DNA from: Prinsepia uniflora
Taxonomy: Eukaryota > Streptophyta > Magnoliopsida > Rosales > Rosaceae
NCBI GenBank assembly: GCA_032719365.1
Contig: CM064873.1
Location: 43,500,332 to 43,564,331, forward strand
Reading direction: 5' to 3'
Length of the DNA: 64,000 bases
Below are positions 39,331 to 50,834 of the stretch, piece after piece. The notes under the pieces are model-generated. The model was not told where the DNA came from and did no database searches. It saw nothing but the letters and a program-made list of their open reading frames with translations. Each line of letters starts with the position of its first letter. The stretch's first letter is position 1. The translations under genes and the position numbers were made by a program.

Positions 39331-39961
39331 AGAACGATGAACAAAAATGATACTAAAGCAGGCTCTGAGTGTTTCTCAAATGAACTCTAAACGAAAGCAC
39401 TAACTGGATAAAAAAAATCATAGAGATTTAAGAATTACTGTTTGATCTCTATATACAGTTAAAAAGAGGCAAACGATAATATATAAGGTTCAAATCCGAA
39501 CACAAGCATAAGGCAGAAAATTCATACCCGTATTCATCCGGTGCGTCTCACGTATATTTTCTTAATTAATAAAAAATAAAGTTATATGCATAAACTATAC
39601 GTTCATTGTGTGAATTATGGTGAAGTATATCAATTATATCCATATTCTACACGTTCATATGTGACACTTTTTCAGGTAGCCGACACTCCCTTACCTTGAT
39701 TCGCACACACCATTGCCTTCCACTTCCACTTCCACATGCTCCCATTTGCGTACACTCTATACAAAAGTCAAGAAATACAAATAAATAAATTCGAAATTAG
39801 ATTTTAAATTCACCCACGAATGGTAAAAAAAATATATATATTTCGTTTTCTGCCAGATTCCCACGCAATTGCTGCAATGATTCTTTGTCAAGAGTTCCTG
39901 GCCTCATCAAACACGATTTCACGCCTCCACTCAACCTCACCCCTCAAATTTCTTAAAATGT
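39331..39961. other. AT-rich intergenic segment
   Basis: No coding or structural feature recognised. Confidence 0.4.
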
Positions 39962-39969
39962 GTTTTATG

Positions 39970-41017
39970 CAAGGATTGAAATATCGATATCAACGGATAT
40001 ATCGCTGGTCAAATTTATGGATATCTCGCTCGGTCAACAAAAATGATGGAAATTCGATCTAAAAGTTGGAAATTTGGAATGCAACTTTAGAAAAAACTTA
40101 AGTATCCAATAATGGTTATATAGGACTAATAAAAATTATAAAATGATTTTGATATAATAAATATATGGTGAATAATATGATACAATAGGGTTCTGTCGAT
40201 GACTAGTAATATAAAAATATAAACATAAATTAAAATGAATTACTATAATTAAATGTTAATATAATTAAAAACATAACAATAAACATAAAAAAAAATTGAA
40301 TTGAAGAAAAATTATAAAATGAGTAAATATATTTAAAATGGGAAAAAAAGAATAAAAAAACAGAGTCAATCTTTGTTTTAAAATTGGAAAGGATTGATAT
40401 ATTTAAAATTGGAAAGGATTGATATATTTAAAATTGGAAAGGATTGATATATTCGAAATTGAAAAAAATGAAAAATATAGTGCAAAATAAGGAAAAAATG
40501 AAAAATATAGTTCAAAATAAGGAATAAATGAAAAATATAGTTCAAAATAAGGAATAAATAAAATAGGGAGAATAAATGGAAAAAAAATTCAAAATAGGGA
40601 GAAACTCATGATGAATGAAAAAAAAAATATGTACAAACCCAGGTGGCCGTGCAACTCCTTTAATGAATCAAACCAACTCAACTAGGAAGCCCAGTTGTAA
40701 ATTTAAGTAAGCAAATAATATATGAAGCAAACGCACGAACTGAAAACAGTCTTCTTCCACCTCGCGCGGGTCTGCAATTCGGGTTTTTTGACCCGCGCGA
40801 CATGACCCGACTGTAACTCCATCGTTTTACGTCCGATTTCATGAAATTTGTTCATATTTCGATCGTTTTAATGAAATAAAGAGATCGATGGGCTTAAATC
40901 AAGGAAAAATGTCGATATTTCGTTCAATTTCTTTCCCCCCTCTCTTACCTGCCGCCGGCTAATTTTGACGATATATCGTCGATATATCGGCCATATCGGT
41001 CGATATTTCAATCCATG
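39970..41017. mobile_element. hAT-like non-autonomous DNA transposon
   Basis: 1,048 bp with terminal inverted repeats (left CAAGGATTGAAATATCGAT; right end, inverted, CATGGATTGAAATATCGAC) and an exact 8-bp target duplication GTTTTATG at 39962-39969 and 41018-41025. An 8-bp duplication and CA(A/T)GG ends fit the hAT superfamily. No transposase is present. The interior contains a 25-bp unit in three copies (about 40381-40455) and a 30-bp unit in three copies (40470-40559). Confidence 0.82.
40381..40559. repeat. Two adjacent minisatellites inside the hAT-like element
   Basis: AAATTGGAAAGGATTGATAT-type 25-mers (three copies) are followed by GAAAAATATAGTTCAAAATA-type 30-mers (three copies). Confidence 0.85.
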
Positions 41018-41025
41018 GTTTTATG

Positions 41026-41940
41026 TATCCCATTATTGCATTTTTTGACATAATTTCTATTAGCTAATGACATGGTGTGTATGGGACAATGAGATTCACC
41101 TAAAAACAAATCTCAAGGTAATTGTTAATTAGTCATTGTTGGACCAGATATAACGAATGAGTAATTAAGTAATTTTGTCTAAAGTCACTTTGAAATTCAA
41201 TTTTAAATGGACCCCTCAGGCGACACATCATCAACTAACGGAAAATCTTCTAATGGAAAATTGTGTCGATAGAACAACGATAAAATAGTTTAAAAGTTCA
41301 TGATGTTTAAATGCAAAATTTAAAAGGAGAGATACAAATCCGAATTTTTTTGTAAAATATTATGATATTAAAGCTTACCTAACTTATTTATTTTCTCAAT
41401 TAACCATAAGTTTATTAATTTTATTATGTTGTCAAGTAATATTATTAAAAAATCGTTATATTGCTAATATAATTGGCTCAACTAAACTCAAAATACTCAA
41501 AATTCTCTAGATTCACTTTGAAAATTAACTAGATCAATCAGAGAGATGTACACAGCTAAGGAAATTTTAATTATACTATTGTTTCATTTTAATCCGTGAC
41601 ATTTTTGGTTAAGATAATATTATGCTCCTTATTTATATCGAAAAGTTATAAATATATAATTATGGTGTGCCGGTCGAAATTTTGCACATTTGAAGTGGTC
41701 AGCTTCAGATGATGTATCGTTTTATGATGTGCATGTGTGGATTGTGTGTGGTGTGTTCATGTCAGACACTGACAGCTCTGTATGTCAATCATGTAAATAA
41801 GCCTGGCATCAATTATTCCCAACCTCCCTTTTTCGCTTTTCTACAGCACAATCCCATTCCCCATTCCAATGTTCAGTTTACAAGGCACTTCTCTTCTGTA
41901 CTTCTTTCATTAGTCAATCAATAATCATCATCCTCCTTGC
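41026..41940. other. AT-rich intergenic segment upstream of CORD
   Basis: No gene or repeat recognised. It probably includes distal promoter sequence for the downstream gene. Confidence 0.4.
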
Positions 41941-41952
41941 CCTTTAGACTTC

Positions 41953-41959
41953 TTATAAA
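41953..41959 (+). promoter_or_regulatory. Candidate TATA box for the DUF936 gene
   Basis: TATAAAA in a CT-rich context about 820 bp before the start codon. That would imply a long leader, possibly with a 5' UTR intron. Position and word are the only evidence. Confidence 0.3.
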
Positions 41960-42776
41960 AAGTTCCTTTTTATTTCTGCTCTGGATTTTTCTCCATTAAC
42001 TGGGTTAATAGTTTTGTTATTTTCCTTTTGCCCAAACAGCAGAAATAAGAAAAGTTAAAGCAACGTTCCAAAACTTGTTTCTTTTCCCAATTTTGGGTTT
42101 TATTGAAATTTGAAGAAAGGCCATTTGGGATTGTCACTGTTTGGGTACAACCATTCGACTCGTATATTTTTCCTTCTTTCTCTTCTGGGTTTGGTGATAG
42201 TTCTCTGTCTTGTACCATCATTAATGTCATTTGTTGAAATCCCTTATTTAATTCTTAGTTGATCGATATATTAAATTCAATTTTGGTTATAAATTTGATC
42301 TTTGGATTGGCCTCTAATTTCTTGATTCTCCTTTCCTCAAAAAGGTGTTCGCCATTATTACCCCAAAAGCTCACACCTACCTAACCTGAGTCTTGTGCAA
42401 TGCATGTTCCTCTACTTGTGTTTTCTGTGATTAAACCCTTCTTTAGTAACAAATTGCATTAGCTTGTAAAGGTTGCTCATTCTTTTCCTCTTTCTACAAC
42501 CCGTCAAAACTCCACAGATCAAATTCTTTGTTTCAATCTTGGCACTAAGAAAAGCTCTTTTTCGCCATCTGGGTATTGGGGAAAGCCCTAGGGTTTTATT
42601 CCCCTTCCGTGATTTCTGTTTCCATTTAAAATCTTTGAATTTTCAATTTGGGTTTTGAGCAAAAACGATTTTTTGCTAGCCACTTGTGAAGGATTGATGT
42701 GTTTATCCATGAAAGCTTGAAGCGTTTGGTCGGGATTTGGAGCTTTTTTGTCTGATGCCCGTTGGGGTTTCCCAAA

Positions 42777-45700
42777 ATGGCAAATCTTGTGCCCGGTGTG
42801 CTTCTCAAGCTTTTGCAGCATATGAACACAGATGTGAAAGTTGCTGGTGAGCACAGGTCGTCTCTGTTGCAAGTAGTGAGCATTGTTCCAGCGCTTGCAG
42901 GAGGTGAGCTTTTCCCAAACCAAGGTTTCTACCTTAAGGTATCAGATTCCTCTCATGCCACTTATGTATCTCTCCCTGATGAACATGATGATTTAATTCT
43001 GAGTGACAAGATTCAATTGGGTCAGTTTATTCATGTGGACCGGCTTCAAGCCGCTACACCGGTTCCCATTCTACATGGGGTTAGGCCAGTACCAGGGAGA
43101 CACCCTTGTGTAGGGAGCCCTGAGGACATTGTTGCAACTGATTCTCTTGGATTTTTTAACAATAATTCGTCTTCTGGTTTGAAAACTACAGAAAAAGTGA
43201 AAAGTGAGTCTAAAGTATTAGGAAATAGTCATGCTGGAGAAAGGGACAAACATGGACTAGTGAGATCCAGAGCTACTGCTAAGGAGGAACAATTGGATAA
43301 GAAAATAGGGTCTTTCAGCAGATCAAAGTCTCAACCATCAAAACCAGCATTGAACGTAGATGTAAAGAAGGAATCTTTGTCAAGATTGAAGTCATTGAAT
43401 TCACGGCCTATCCCATCATCGCCCACAAGTTGTTATTCGTTGCCTACTTCTTTTGAGAAATTCGCAAATGGGGTCAAGCATCATGCAAAAGTTAAGGGAA
43501 CACCTAAGGTGGGAGTGGTGCAAAAGGCAAGTTCTATAAGAGGGGCGAGTCCTGGGAAGAAATCAGTGGTAGGAAACCCAATGAAGAATTTTGGTCAGGG
43601 GTTTGAGCTTGGGGCCAAGGCTCTGAGAAAGAGCTGGGAAGGAAATATGGAGGTAAAGAATAAAGAGAGTTCGAAAGGGAGATCAACCACACATGATCCA
43701 AAGCTCGAGGTTCGGATGTCTGTAAGTTCTATAACTCTTCCATCCTAATCTCGAAATTGATTTCCATTGGCGTGCATAAGTGTGTTTTGGGTTGATTTAA
43801 ATTGGTCAGGGAGGCTAACTTATTTCTGAATTTGGCGGATATTCCGAGAGAAATTTTTCTTTTTGGGATAACAACTCAAATTAAATGTGCCATAAATTCT
43901 GGATTTTATGGTTTGGAAATTCATCTTTGTTCTATGTGGTTTTGACTTGATTATTTTGCAGTAAATTTTAGAAGTTTAGAAAATAATGTAACACAAGTAT
44001 TTTTCCTTCTCATGCATGTCAAAGAAACTATATTTATATTTGAAAAACTTGCATTTGCCAGACTCCTAGAAGAAGTACATCAAGTGAGAGGCTTCCATCT
44101 AAAGAGGAGAATAAGATCCAGATGTCTGCAAAGTCATTCAAGGAAGAAAGTAAGGTTCAAATGTCTACAAAGAAAGTCACAGCAAATGGAACTTTGAGTG
44201 ATCAAGACATGTCAAACAAGCAAAGAGTATCTGTTGGAAAGAAATCATCAGATGTAGGTAATAGTGGATTTCCTGGAAACTTGGTAAAGGTTTCATTGAA
44301 TAGTAGAAAGTTGGCCGATGGAGGTTTTCCATGGACTTCTCTTCCATCATCAGTTGCAAAGCTTGGAAAGGTACATCCTATGAAACATCTTTGATCCCGG
44401 AATAATTTTTTATCTTTTCTGCCTGTTCAATGCTCTAGCATTTTCCTTCTTCAATTCTCATCGTGTAGAGAGTGCATCAGATTCCAATGTTTTTTTGCTA
44501 AAGTGAAGTGGAAAGTGTTATTAAAGAACGAAATCACGGATTCCTGAATTCCCAAATTGTTCTTACAGATAGGGATATGCCATGTGTTGATTTCTTGTGC
44601 TATGCGCGAATGATATATTCGTGGCCAAGTTTATTATTTAGGATCCAAGTTTGTTGATGATAGTTTCTTCTTATTACTGAGATAACAAATACCTTTTCCC
44701 TTCACTGTGTAATTTTAGTAACATGTAGTTTAATTTGAAGATAAATCTTGTTTTACAGGTAGGCTCTTGTTTTTCTTATTATATGCTTTTACATCTGTTA
44801 TCACAGGAAGTTATGAAGCACAGGGATGCTGCACTAATTGCGGCGGTAGAGGCAGTGGAAGAGGCTTCTGCTGCAGACAGCTTGCTACGATGTTTGAGGT
44901 ATGACTATATCTTACTGTCAGTGACATGGAGTATGGTATTATCATTAATATCATTTTTGGCGTAGACTTGGAGTTATTCGATTGGCTTGAAGTTTCCTTG
45001 TAATGGTGCTCAACTCAATCGGTGTCAATGCTCTGTTCTTGTAATTTCTAGCTGGTTGTATGCATTTGAAATAACATCTGACAAGCAATATAGATAACAT
45101 ATATCACTTTCCATATAGATTGAAAATCCATTCATTTAAAATTCATGAAAGCATTACTAATTTTTGTGTTGGTGATGGCGCCACACTCAGGTAGTTATTC
45201 TGGTTGTAGAGTGTCATGTAGGCGTGCTGAAGATGAATTGTAATGGTGGAGTGCTAGATTGTAACAATTTTATTTCAATTGAAATTTATGAGAAACAAAA
45301 TTTCATTTAATAATATACACTAATATAAAAAATTTAACTTAATACGCATCGTAAGAATGTCCACTGCTAGTGATGAGGTAGTGGTAGAATATTTGTGGGG
45401 AATAAATTGCTGTTAGAATGTGTCTGAACAGTCACTAGAACTTCATGAGTGGTTCTTTTTTTTGTAGTTACTGAAAATATAATGTGAAGATTTGATCCGT
45501 TGGATATCCAAGCCGCTGCTAGAATGGTCATTATGATCAATGCTATCCATTCCTATGCAAACTGATTTTATGTTGATGAGTCACTGCTAATCATCATGTG
45601 TCATCACAGTACATATATTTCATGAATCATGTTGTATGTATTCTCTTTGTAGTTCGCCATTAGTGTCTCATGAGATACTATGTACGTTTAAGTCTTCCAT

Positions 45701-47627
45701 GGAGATATATTTAGCTGGGCTAGGATAGAACTCTTGCCTGTGCATTTCCTTTTTTTTTTTAATGCAATTACTTCGACGGTGCAATTCATTTACCAATGAT
45801 GTTTAGAGAAGATTAGGAATTGATTCTAAGCTATTGTAGATAGAGAATAAAAAATGTGTAGTTTGTTTGATAAAGTGAGACAAAATATTTGAATTCTAAT
45901 ATTATTGGCTACAAGATACCCAAAAGCGACTTTCCTTGTCTTGGCATAATCCACCATAAGTAGGAATAGCTTGGGTCATCGAGTCCATATATTTTAGGTT
46001 TATCTAAAGGGCTTTATAGTAAAAGTAGGTGGTGTGCACACTGCACATAACAGTGAAGTGAGTGATTTTTTTTTTATCTTTTTGGTCTGAACAGTGAAGT
46101 GAATCATTTATCATGTTTTATAACTGCAGCATTTAGTAAAAGTAGGTGGTTTGCACACTGCACAATGCAATAATTTTCTATAACTGCGGCATTACGGCCA
46201 ACCATGTTTTGTGATTTAGAGAGCAATATTTCTGTGCAAATAAGAAATGGCATGTGCTCAAAATAGGACACGAGAGTGTAGCTGCAGGTTTGAATTGTAT
46301 TTTGGAATGCATTGATCCAAAGGAATCCAAAGCATATAAGATAATCCTGAACAGGAGAAGCACTCGTACTAAGTCACCTTGTTTGACCAGGGATTTTGAG
46401 CAGGGATTGCTCATGATCTATGAACACAAGCGAGTTTCAATACAACCTCAGGATTGTAGAAATAACAAGATAGTACATTCAGTTCCCTTGTAGTGGCTAT
46501 ATCTCACTTTTTGCACAAGATAGTACATTCAGTTCCCATGTATTAGTATGTATGAGTATGCTTATGGGAAAATGTACATCTACTCTCCCCCTTTTTTTTT
46601 TTAAAGGAATCCTTTTTTGCTTATTATGTGAATGGCTTTCATTTACGCCTTCTAGTTGTGGCAAATATTGAGTTACCTATTAGACAAAGTTATTTACTTT
46701 ATCGTCTGACATTCGTGGTTTGGTTTTGTTTTGTCTTGTTCCTGCAGCATATATTCTGAGCTAACTACCTCTGCCAAGGAAGATAACCCACAGCCTGCGG
46801 TGGAGCAGTTTTTAACCCTCCATGCTAGCTTGAATAATGCTCGTGTTGTCGCTGATTCTCTATTGAAAATTGTACCAGCTGGTTCATCACCAGACCGTGA
46901 AGAAAACTCATCAGAAGAAGCACAAAAGGTAACATCAGACGGACGGAAACAGGCAGCATCTTGGGTACAAGCTGCTTTGGCCACCAATCTTTCATCTTTT
47001 GCTGTATTTAGGAAAGAGTCGACTTCAACCTCTGTTCAAGCTTCAGCTTCCTCTCAAACCCCAAAGATTGTTTCAGCAAATCAACACATATTGGTTCTAG
47101 AGAATTCTACAAAGAATGCTTCAACAAAAACCCAAGGCAAAGTTCGCCAGAGCGTCAGTTCTAAGGTTGCAACACAAGGGACTCCTCGCCGACAAGGGGA
47201 TGGATCAGTTATCGGCCAAAAGCCTCAACCTCGAGCACAACCTCTGCCTGAATGGAATAGAGGAAGTGGCCTGGGTGAGGCTGTCGACTTAGCTGAAATG
47301 TTACGACTGCAATCACAAGCTTGGTTTTTAGAGTTTGTGGAGAGGTTCCTGGACTCTGACGTGGACACTTCGGCTCTGTCAGATAATGGCCAAATAGCAG
47401 GAATGCTAACTCAGCTGAAGAGTGTGAATGATTGGTTGGATGATATTGGTTCTAACAATAAAGGCGTAGAAGAAACAAAGGCGGTGTCAGCAGAGACCAT
47501 TGACAGGCTAAGGAAGAAGATCTATGAGTACCTTCTTACACACGTCGAATCTGCTGCTGCTGCACTTGGTGGTGGATCACAGTCATTGCCACGAATTCAA
47601 ACAACAGATACGAAAGGTAGAAAATGA
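42777..47627 (+). CDS. DUF936 / CORD-family microtubule-associated protein
   Basis: Four coding exons: 42777-43721, 44062-44370, 44807-44898 and 46748-47627, 741 codons plus TGA, all GT-AG. The ATG at 42777 is chosen because the family signature follows at once (MANLVPGVLLKLLQHMNTDV); the open frame upstream of it lacks an ATG. The N-terminal DUF936 block spans residues 1 to about 120. The centre is Ser/Lys-rich and probably disordered, with basic STPRRSTSSERLPSK at the start of exon 2. A helical C-terminal block (about 620-735) begins GLGEAVDLAEMLRLQSQAWF. In Arabidopsis, CORD proteins bind cortical or phragmoplast microtubules and promote katanin-dependent disordering and severing. The length fits the longer members of the family; I do not assign an individual paralogue number. 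The frame is intact. Confidence 0.9.
46017..46540. repeat. Short direct repeats in intron 3 of the DUF936 gene
   Basis: AGTAAAAGTAGGTGGT(G/T)TGC recurs at about 46019 and 46136, and AAGATAGTACATTCAGTTCC at about 46469 and 46517. The 1.85-kb intron (44899-46747) has no coding signal; the open frame at 46254-46493 is not conserved-looking. Confidence 0.65.
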
Positions 47628-48370
47628 ATCCGAATTTTAAGATGACTCAGTATTGTTTCGGTTTCTGCATAAATGCCGCGGACACTGAAGCCCTGGGAGG
47701 TGTGGCCTTTGAACCACCAAGTGGTCCTGGGAGCTCAGGGGAAAGGGTAGTTTTCATCCGTGTTGTGTAAATAACTTATTCACATGGGTTTGGGTTTGGG
47801 TTTGGGTTTGGATTTGAGTTATAGATGGAAAGGGTTGTTACTTGTTACTTAGAACTTAGAAAGAATTTCATTTCATTTCAAGTGCAAGATGTCATTTTTT
47901 TCATCGTTTGATGCAATCACAATATTACACAAGAAGATTGAAAAAGATTGCGGACCTGCAAATTTTTTGTTTCGTACACTGCCACCCATGCCTGCTTTTA
48001 GCTTAACAAATATAATGTAGTTTACTCTGCATTTACTCTGCATTTTCGATATTATGGTGATTTTTGTTGACAAATTACTTTTCACCTAACTTTCTAAATG
48101 TTATTTTAGCTTGTGTCACCGAGACCTAATGTTCAAGTGTCGGTCAGCATATCTAGATTACAGGGTCCATGTGAGCTTTTTGGATGGGGTGTATCATTCA
48201 TTACACCCAGGGCTAGTCACACGGGAGGGCCAAAGAGGCACAAACTTTGGGCTCAAAATAATATAGGGTTCAAAATTAAATCCCCAATTTTAATATTATA
48301 TAATAAGTAAATAAAATTTGCAGATAAATAAATAATATAAGAACATATAAATTTGATGTTGGTTCAAGTT
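47628..48370. other. DUF936 gene 3' region and spacer
   Basis: It contains about four GGGTTT hexamers (47786-47810), close to but not the plant telomere heptamer, in the presumed 3' UTR. No gene is seen after it. Confidence 0.45.
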
Positions 48371-49900
48371 AATATAGGATTGAATTGATCTTCTCGGCGT
48401 TTGCTTCTATCCCCCCGCTAGTTGATCACGTAGCCAAGAAACTTTTCGGAGCTGACTCCAAAAACCGACTTAGCTGGATTGAGTCTCATCTAGTACTTCT
48501 TGAGCACCTAGAACATCTTGAAGAGGCTAGAGACGTGATCTACAACTGTTTTGCTCTGGACTAGCATCTCTTCCACAAAGACCTTCATGGTCTTCTTAAT
48601 CTAATCAGCAAATATGAAGTTCACCAGGTGTTCGTATGTCGCTTCGACATTCTTCATCCTGAAGGGCATTGCATTTTAGTAGTAAACACCAAGGTTTGTG
48701 CAGAAGCTTGTGTGGATGTAATCATTCGAATGCATTTGAATCTGGTTATAGCTAGAGTAAGTGTCCATAAAGCTAAGTAGTTTGTAGCCTATTATTGCAT
48801 CTATTAGGAGAACAATCTTTGGAAGTGGAAAACTGTCTTTTGGGCATGCCTTGTTGAGATCGGTGAAGTCAATGCACATTCTCCAAACCGCTAAGGGCTT
48901 CTTCACTAGGACAACATTGGCTATCCAAGTGGCGTAGATGGCCTTTCGCATAAAGTGGATTGCACTGAGCTTGATGATCTCCTCTTGCATGGCTAGTTGA
49001 TGCTCGAAGTCGTATGTTCTTTGCTTCTGTGTAACAAGTTTGAAAGAAGGGTCGATGGTTAATCGACCGTAGATTACATCAGTTGATATTTTCGAAATAT
49101 CAGCATAAGACCACGCGAAGACTTCGTTGTTTTCCCTGAAAAATTGGATGAAGGCATCTATAGTCTGCTGCTGAATCATTGTGTCGATCTTAACCTACTG
49201 ATCATGATGCTAGATGATGGGTGTGATTAGCTCGATTTCCTCAACTAGTTGAGATTTTTCTGTGGTGGAAAGGTTCATGGGGTTCTCTGAAGGACTGGAT
49301 TGGATCTGCCTAGCAATCTCCAAGTCGATGGGATTAGCCTTATACGCTAATTCTGCAACTATCATGGTCTTCCTGCTTATACATGGGCGACCTTGATTAG
49401 GGCATATTGGTAGTATGTTTTTGTTAAGATCTGATCTCCCTTAGCCTGGCCCTTCCCAATAATTGTTGGGAATTTGATCAGCAGTAGGTGGGTTGAGGTT
49501 ACGGCATTAATCTGGTTTAATAGATCCTTGCCGAGTACGACATTGTAGGCGGCAGTCAAGTGATGATTGTAGTTTTTATGCAAGGTGCATAGCCGAGTGA
49601 GATCAGCAGAGAGACCATTTCTATCTGCATTAGTGAGTCCCCTAGGAAACTTAGTAATAGAGAAAAGGTCATTTTGAGTTCCTTCTTGTCAATCCATAGC
49701 TTGCTGAAGGCTTCCATTAAAAAAAAAACATTAGTTGAGTTTCCAATATCGACAAGTATCTGACCTACGTCAAAGTTGGTTGTTCATACTCAAATGATTA
49801 GGGGGTCGTAATAAGAGAAGATTACTCCTCATTCTTCCTCCTCCGAAAAAGCGATAGGGGTTGATCATGTTCTTTCGACCTTTATTTCCCTATCAGATTC
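48371..49900 (-). pseudogene. Tat-lineage Ty3/gypsy protease-RT remnant
   Basis: Minus strand, in order: a protease-distal segment (YNVVLGKDLLNQINAVTSTH, about 49377-49583), then an open stretch 48676-49179 with NEVFAWSYADIS, IYATWIANVVLVKK, CIDFTDLNKACPKDSFPLPK and LLSFMDTYSSYNQIQMH, the classic Tat RT start. Degenerate frames continue toward 48371 with the segment that follows the RT active site (FVEEMLVQSKTVVDH, then FGVSSEKFLGY). Stops and frameshifts are common. RNase H and integrase are missing. It belongs to the same broad lineage as the integrase remnant at 14-15 kb. Confidence 0.85.
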
Positions 49901-50080
49901 AATATTGAAAATCTGGTTGTTGGAATGTGTCACTCGAATGAAGCTTTTCTTCGCTCGGTTGGAAGTGTAAGTGGAGAAGATCATTAGTCCACCACTGATG
50001 GTGTTGATATGAGGATGGTTCTGAACTGGTCGTGTACTTTGTAGAAACTAGTTGATCTTTCCTTCCCTGACTAGGCATTA
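49901..50080. other. Short spacer between Tat remnant and LTR G
   Basis: Likely Tat-derived non-coding sequence. No distinct feature seen. Confidence 0.35.
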
Positions 50081-50834
50081 TGCCAGGACTCGTCCCAAAT
50101 CCCCCCGGGATTAACTCGGAATGCACCTAATCCCGTCTGACACAAAGTGTCAGACAAGGGAAAATTCTGAAACTAGCCCCATCGGGGCTTCCAGAGTGCG
50201 CTAGGATCCGGAGGAGGAGTGTGATGTCTCGGTCTCCGCTACAACCCGTATCCGCGATCAACTTGAAGGGCATTAAAACCACAAAAAGTTGTGAGTGGAC
50301 AAAACAAATAATTTATAAAAACATTTTCACAAAAAAAAAAACGGTATGCCCTTCACTAAAAAGCATGCATGCATTCGAAAACCAGTTAATCAAACCATTA
50401 GGGCCTTGGCCCAAAATCGTCAACCAAAGCACATGGGAACTCAGCACAAAATCAATACACGTGGGAACTCAACCCAAAACCATTCATGTGGGTCTCAGCC
50501 CAAAATTCCATTTCAAGTGGGACTCCGCCCAAAACCACATCCGTAGGGACTCAGCCCAAATCAATACCAGTGGGTCTCAGCCCAAATCCAAAACAGTAAG
50601 GTCTCAAACCAAAACCAATCCTCGGCATCCCTGATGCCTGACATCTGAGATGTCACAATCAATCCTATCACGGTTCCAAGCTACGCGTACTACCCGGGGT
50701 CTCAAATCCCAAGTCTCCCCAAGGTCCACCCAGGTCAATGACCCACAGATCAATGACCCTCCCTAGGGGGAGGTTTTAACCTCTGGCAATCCTGCTCCTG
50801 AGTCACTATACGGACCGGTCGCTCAGTGAAATGA

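Noticed and set aside
46254..46493. 79-codon open frame within the DUF936 gene
   Set aside because: It lies wholly in intron 3, has no recognisable domain and overlaps short direct repeats.
47786..47810. Interstitial telomere-like GGGTTT repeat
   Set aside because: Hexamer, not the plant heptamer TTTAGGG, and only about four units.
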